From JAGOUA01 sp964428975 (lineage in GTDB: Bacteria > Patescibacteriota > Patescibacteriia > 2-12-FULL-60-25), in NCBI GenBank assembly GCA_964428975.1, contig CAYSAI010000010.1, forward strand, positions 1-9,706: a DNA stretch of 9,706 nt, in the 5' to 3' direction. The position numbers were made by a program, and so were the translations under genes. A model generated the notes under the pieces. That model did not search any database, was not told where the DNA came from, and worked only from the letters and a program-made list of their open reading frames with translations. This document shows positions 6,981-9,706 of the stretch, piece by piece. Numbering within the stretch: the stretch's first letter is position 1; each line of letters opens with the position of its first letter.

Positions 6981-7009
6981 ATCATAACGAATTTTTCTCG
7001 AATGAGCAA
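6981..7009 (-). promoter_or_regulatory. Promoter of tRNA-Ser(UGA)
   Basis: Minus strand: -35 TTGCTC (7009-7004), a 17-nt spacer, and -10 TATGAT (6986-6981, five of six). Start near 6974, about 30 nt before the mature 5' end. The same -35 hexamer precedes the other serine tRNA. Confidence 0.65.
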
Positions 7010-7041
7010 TAATACCTTATTCATGCTAGCCTAAGGCATAT

Positions 7042-7353
7042 ATGACTCTCCAAGTTATCATGCAAGACATCGCGACCTCCTACGCCTTTACGCCAGAACA
7101 GTATCCAGAACTCGTAGGTCTTTCTCCTAAAGCGACATTTCGATTCGCTATTCGTCATAATGCGTTGCACATGGGCAAGGCACTGGGAACGATCGCAACC
7201 TGTTGCGAAACAACGGATCATGGGGCGAATGCCGATCGTGAGCTTCTCGAGAAAGGTACGATTAAAATGCTGATCAATGTTCTTCGTGTCGCAGAGCTGC
7301 AAGGCATGAACGCTGAAACGATGCTTACGCTTGTTGCAAAATACATGCGATAA
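7042..7353 (+). CDS. Small unrecognised helical protein, 103 aa (possible MazG-fold relative)
   Basis: A cytoplasmic protein with no signal peptide or membrane segment, predicted by eye to be all-helical. The centre reads FAIRHNALHMGKALGTIATCC, then ETTDHGANADRELLEKG, then IKMLINVLRVAELQGMNAE. This layout of two longer helices around a charged DHG turn, ending in a helix of the LINVLRVAELQGM type, recalls small MazG-like or phosphoribosyl-ATP pyrophosphohydrolase folds, which bind Mg2+ and hydrolyse nucleotides. The usual ExxE...ExxD metal ligands are not clearly present, so it may be a diverged non-catalytic relative or unrelated. The ATG at 7042 follows AAGG (7033-7036) by 5 nt. A TAATAC -10-like box (7010-7015) would overlap the -35 of the divergent tRNA promoter, but it has no good -35. 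No terminator separates the gene from the downstream tRNA, which has its own promoter. Confidence 0.7.
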   Translation: MTLQVIMQDIATSYAFTPEQYPELVGLSPKATFRFAIRHNALHMGKALGTIATCCETTDHGANADRELLEKGTIKMLINVLRVAELQGMNAETMLTLVAKYMR

Positions 7354-7359
7354 CGTACC

Positions 7360-7388
7360 TTGCTCTCACGAGCGTGTCTTGCTAGGAT
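7360..7388 (+). promoter_or_regulatory. Promoter of tRNA-Ser(GCU)
   Basis: -35 TTGCTC (7360-7365), a 17-nt spacer, and -10 TAGGAT (7383-7388, four of six). Start near 7395, about 8 nt before the tRNA. The -35 is identical to that of the tRNA-Ser(UGA) promoter. Confidence 0.5.
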
Positions 7389-7402
7389 TGCGCCACAGGT
7401 TT

Positions 7403-7496
7403 GGAGAGATACCCAAGTGGTTGAAGGGGCGGGATTGCTAATCCTGTAGGGGGTCTCAAAAGCCCCGCGAGGGTTCGAATCCCTCTCTCTCCGCCA
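7403..7496 (+). tRNA. tRNA-Ser, anticodon GCU
   Basis: A 94-nt class II tRNA with CCA encoded (7494-7496). The acceptor GGAGAGA pairs with TCTCTCC before G and CCA. The anticodon stem CGGGA/TCCTG carries the loop TTGCTAA, anticodon GCT at 7437-7439, which reads AGC and AGU. The long variable arm has a GGGG/CCCC stem. The T arm is GAGGG-TTCGAAT-CCCTC. A terminator follows within a few bases. Confidence 0.97.
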
Positions 7497-7501
7497 AAAA
7501 G

Positions 7502-7530
7502 AATCTGATGATAAGCACATCAGATTTTTT
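7502..7530 (+). terminator. Intrinsic terminator of tRNA-Ser(GCU)
   Basis: AATCTGATG (7502-7510) and CATCAGATT (7518-7526) form a perfect 9-bp stem with a 7-nt loop, followed by four further T. The A run before the stem can pair with the T tail, so it may act weakly on the other strand too. Confidence 0.85.
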
Positions 7531-7560
7531 CTTATCTTGGTGGAGAGGGGGTGTTTGGAG

Positions 7561-7589
7561 TTAGACGCATGATTGTACAATTTTAATAC
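7561..7589 (+). promoter_or_regulatory. Promoter of the hsdS-hsdM operon
   Basis: -35 TTAGAC (7561-7566), a 17-nt spacer, and -10 TAATAC (7584-7589, four of six). Start near 7596, leaving a leader of only about 14 nt with no Shine-Dalgarno. Most of the -10 box lies inside the palindrome at 7586-7609. Confidence 0.55.
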
Positions 7590-7609
7590 AGTAGTGTACA
7601 CTCCTGTAT
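7573..7609. promoter_or_regulatory. Candidate operator: 24-bp palindrome plus upstream 8-bp palindrome at the hsdS promoter
   Basis: Positions 7586-7609 form a 24-bp palindrome with 11 of 12 base pairs matching: arms ATACAG (7586-7591) and CTGTAT (7604-7609), core AGTGTACACT (7593-7602), and the single mismatch 7592/7603. It overlaps the -10 box and transcription start and ends one base before the ATG at 7610. A perfect palindrome, TTGTACAA (7573-7580), has its centre exactly 21 bp upstream of the centre of GTGTACAC (7594-7601), about two helical turns. This suits a dimeric repressor binding co-operatively. No regulator gene is visible in the window. Confidence 0.6.
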
Positions 7610-8191
7610 ATGAAATTACATGAGGTCTCAGAGGTAATTGCAGGGTACCCCTTCCGAGGTGCTGTTAAGCCAGATGCTGCTGGCAACCTCTTTGTTTTTC
7701 AGGCAAAAGACCTCGTCCAAAGCTTGCCGTTTGAAAGCACAGAAACGCTCACGAAAATTTCACATGATACCCCGCCAGGGTACTCAGGTCGCCTTCAAAA
7801 GAATGACGTACTACTCGTAGCTCGTGGCATGAAGTCGGGTGCATTCAGGTCAACGACTTTTATCGCCAATGAATCTAATGTCATTCCTTCTTCATCCGTC
7901 CACATCATTCGCATCACTTCAAAAGATGTATTACCAGAATATATTTCGCGCTATTTAAATTCCAAAGAAGGTCAGGGCGCGCTTTCGCAAATTATTTCAG
8001 GCTCATATATCGGAGCGTTGCCTCGTAAAGCGCTGGAAAAAATAGACATACCGATACCTCCCCTGCGAAAGCAGGAGGTACTCATACATCTTTTTAGAAA
8101 TATACGTGAACAGCAAAAAATCATCGACAGAGAAAAAGAAATCAAGCAAAATATTATTAACGCAACATTTAGAAGTCTAACCGCTCAATAA
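7610..8191 (+). CDS. hsdS: Type I restriction-modification specificity subunit, half-size with a single TRD
   Basis: A DNA-specificity subunit that would guide the HsdM methyltransferase. Seen: an N-terminal target-recognition domain (about 1-140) starting with a GYPFRGAVKPDAAGNLFVFQAKDL region typical of the family (given here as one block of two motifs, AGYPFRG and QAKDL), a DVLLVARG strand near 66-73, SGSYIGALPRKALEKIDIPI at 130-149 and PPLRKQEVL at 150-158, then a charged coiled-coil helix (about 158-188). At 193 aa it is roughly half of a usual HsdS, with one TRD and one conserved helix. By precedent for single-TRD S subunits it probably dimerises and reads a palindromic bipartite site. 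The start at 7610 has no Shine-Dalgarno and a very short leader. The 3' third is AT-rich compared with its neighbours. It is first in the operon, ahead of hsdM, which is not the usual order. Confidence 0.85.
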   Translation: MKLHEVSEVIAGYPFRGAVKPDAAGNLFVFQAKDLVQSLPFESTETLTKISHDTPPGYSGRLQKNDVLLVARGMKSGAFRSTTFIANESNVIPSSSVHIIRITSKDVLPEYISRYLNSKEGQGALSQIISGSYIGALPRKALEKIDIPIPPLRKQEVLIHLFRNIREQQKIIDREKEIKQNIINATFRSLTAQ

Positions 8192-8192
8192 T

Positions 8193-9706
8193 ATGACACC
8201 ACATAAAAAATACACGCAAGAAGACCTCAACAAGACGCTCTGGTCAGCAGCTGACTCTTCGCGAAGTAGCGTGGATGGTGGTGTTTATAAAGACTACGCG
8301 TTGACGATGCTTTTCTTGAAGTACATAAGCGATTTGAATAAAAAACGTCACGACGAATATAAGGAGCGCTTCGGTAGCGATGAAAAGCGTATCGAAGAGA
8401 AGATGAAGCTCGACCGTTTCTACCTTCCCCCGAAGTCATCTTTTGACTACCTTTACAGCAAGATTGAGGAAGACAATATCGGCGAGGAAATAAATAAAGC
8501 TCTTCATCGCATTGAAGATGCAAACAAAGAAAAGCTTGACGGTGTGTTCAGTGTCGACTTCAACTCTGAATCAATCCTCGGCAAGCTCGAACAGCGCAAC
8601 AAGATGCTTCGCCACTTGATTCAGGACTTCGCCAAGATAGACCTCTCTGACGTAGGCGATGACATCATCGGTAATTCCTACATGTACATGATTGAGCGTT
8701 TCGGTGCTGATGCTGGTAAAAAAGCTGGGGAATTCTTCACGACTCGTTCAGTAGCAAAGCTCGTCGCGATGCTCGCTGAACCAAAAGAGGGTGATAGAAT
8801 ATCAGACCCTGCTTGTGGGTCAGGAGGTCTACTTCTATTGGCTGGCGAAGAAGTCGAGAAGCAAGGCTCAAAGAACTACGCGCTCTACGGTCAGGAATCC
8901 ACCGGCTCTACCTATCAGCTTTCGCGCATGAACATGTTTTTGCATGGCAAGGATTCTGCTCGCATTGAATGGGGCGATACGCTCAACAATCCGCTCTTGG
9001 TTGAGAATGACAGACTTATGCACTTTGACGTGGTCGTTGCGAACCCGCCATTTTCCCTGAAAAAATGGGGCGCGGAGCATGCTGAGTCAGACAAATACCA
9101 TCGCTTCTGGCGTGGAGTGCCACCGAAGGACAAGGGTGACTTTGCTTTTATTACCCATATGATTGAGACCGCAAAGCCAAAGACTGGTCGCGTCGCAGTC
9201 ATCGTCCCTCACGGCGTTCTCTTCCGAGGAGGTGCCGAGGGAAAGATTCGCGAACAACTCCTCAAGGAGAATATGATCGATACCGTCATCGGACTTCCAG
9301 CAGGGCTCTTCCAGACCACTGGAATCCCAGTCGCTGTTTTGGTGATTGATCGTTCACGCGAGAAAGGTGGCGCAAACGAAAATAAGAAAGATGTGCTTTT
9401 CATCGAGGCATCAAAGGAATTCAAACAGGGCAAAGCACAGAATACCCTGACTGAGGAAAATATCGGGAAGATTTTCGATACGTACAAGAAGCGTGAGGAC
9501 ATTGAAAAGTTTTCCCGTAAGGTCGGTATCGGTGAAATAGAGGAAAACGAATTCAATCTCAATATTACTCGTTACGTGGACACCTTCGAGGAAGAAGCGC
9601 CTGTAGATATTAAGGCGAACCTTAAGGAACTTGCGGAGCTTGAGCCTGAGCTTCAGAAGCTGGAGAAACAGATGGTTGAGTATTTGAAGGAGTTGGGAAT
9701 TGAATA
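8193..9706 (+). CDS. hsdM: Type I restriction-modification methyltransferase subunit (N6-adenine), reaches the right edge
   Basis: The catalytic subunit that transfers a methyl group from S-adenosylmethionine to adenine N6. The ATG at 8193 follows the hsdS TAA (8189-8191) by one base, implying coupled translation; there is no separate Shine-Dalgarno. The first 150 or so residues are the helical HsdM_N-type region (YTQEDLNKTLWSAADSSRSS). The catalytic domain follows, with GEFFTTRSVAKL, SAM motif I DPACGSGG at 205-212, and catalytic motif IV NPPF at 284-287. Then come IVPHGVLFRGG and a helical C-terminus with ITRYVDTFEEEAPVD and a final coiled coil. There are 504 full codons to 9704; the last two bases are TA, and the sequence ends ELGIE, so the stop codon most likely finishes one base beyond the window. 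It looks full length and intact. HsdR, if present, must lie further right. Confidence 0.95.
   Translation, partial: MTPHKKYTQEDLNKTLWSAADSSRSSVDGGVYKDYALTMLFLKYISDLNKKRHDEYKERFGSDEKRIEEKMKLDRFYLPPKSSFDYLYSKIEEDNIGEEINKALHRIEDANKEKLDGVFSVDFNSESILGKLEQRNKMLRHLIQDFAKIDLSDVGDDIIGNSYMYMIERFGADAGKKAGEFFTTRSVAKLVAMLAEPKEGDRISDPACGSGGLLLLAGEEVEKQGSKNYALYGQESTGSTYQLSRMNMFLHGKDSARIEWGDTLNNPLLVENDRLMHFDVVVANPPFSLKKWGAEHAESDKYHRFWRGVPPKDKGDFAFITHMIETAKPKTGRVAVIVPHGVLFRGGAEGKIREQLLKENMIDTVIGLPAGLFQTTGIPVAVLVIDRSREKGGANENKKDVLFIEASKEFKQGKAQNTLTEENIGKIFDTYKKREDIEKFSRKVGIGEIEENEFNLNITRYVDTFEEEAPVDIKANLKELAELEPELQKLEKQMVEYLKELGIE

Noticed and set aside
7218..7601. Minus-strand frame of 127 codons containing RERDSNPRG
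   Set aside because: It is the antisense translation of the plus-strand tRNA-Ser(GCU); this peptide is a familiar artefact of reading serine tRNAs backwards.
8227..8523. Minus-strand frame of 98 codons
   Set aside because: Antisense to hsdM, whose N-terminal region is clear on the plus strand.

Overview
The window looks like a chromosomal segment of a Patescibacteria (CPR) bacterium. The main pointer is the large secreted Thr/Ser/Gly-rich beta-strand-repeat protein that ends in a peptidoglycan-binding-like domain of the type common on surface proteins of that group. A stand-alone Pif1-type helicase, CCA-encoded tRNAs and several uncharacterised proteins fit this. Base composition is moderate. 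The standard code fits: TGA ends the helicase gene and no gene read here has an in-frame TGA. The class within the phylum cannot be fixed from the sequence.

Layout, left to right: (1) the 5' part of an unrecognised minus-strand gene (1-216), with a good promoter (315-343) and a palindromic repeat in its leader; (2) a complete Pif1-like SF1B helicase (384-1685); (3) a surface-protein gene (1816-5132) split by a one-base frameshift near 2005-2016, so that signal peptide and body lie in different frames; (4) an unrecognised 472-aa protein (5325-6743) with its own consensus promoter and terminator; (5) a cluster with tRNA-Ser(UGA) on minus, an unrecognised 103-aa protein on plus, and tRNA-Ser(GCU) on plus, the tRNAs having matching TTGCTC -35 boxes and intrinsic terminators; (6) from 7561 to the right edge, a Type I restriction-modification locus in the order S then M. 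Its S subunit is half-size (193 aa, one target-recognition domain). hsdM runs to the last base of the window, where its stop codon probably begins.

How the parts relate: the helicase, surface protein and 472-aa protein appear to be separate transcription units. hsdS and hsdM are an operon with translational coupling (TAA-T-ATG). They probably form a methyltransferase in which two copies of the half-size S subunit replace the usual two-domain HsdS. The hsdS promoter contains a near-perfect 24-bp palindrome ending at the base before the start codon, and a second 8-bp palindrome centred 21 bp upstream. This is the strongest candidate for an undescribed regulatory arrangement here. No HsdR, CRISPR array, transposase or integrase is visible.
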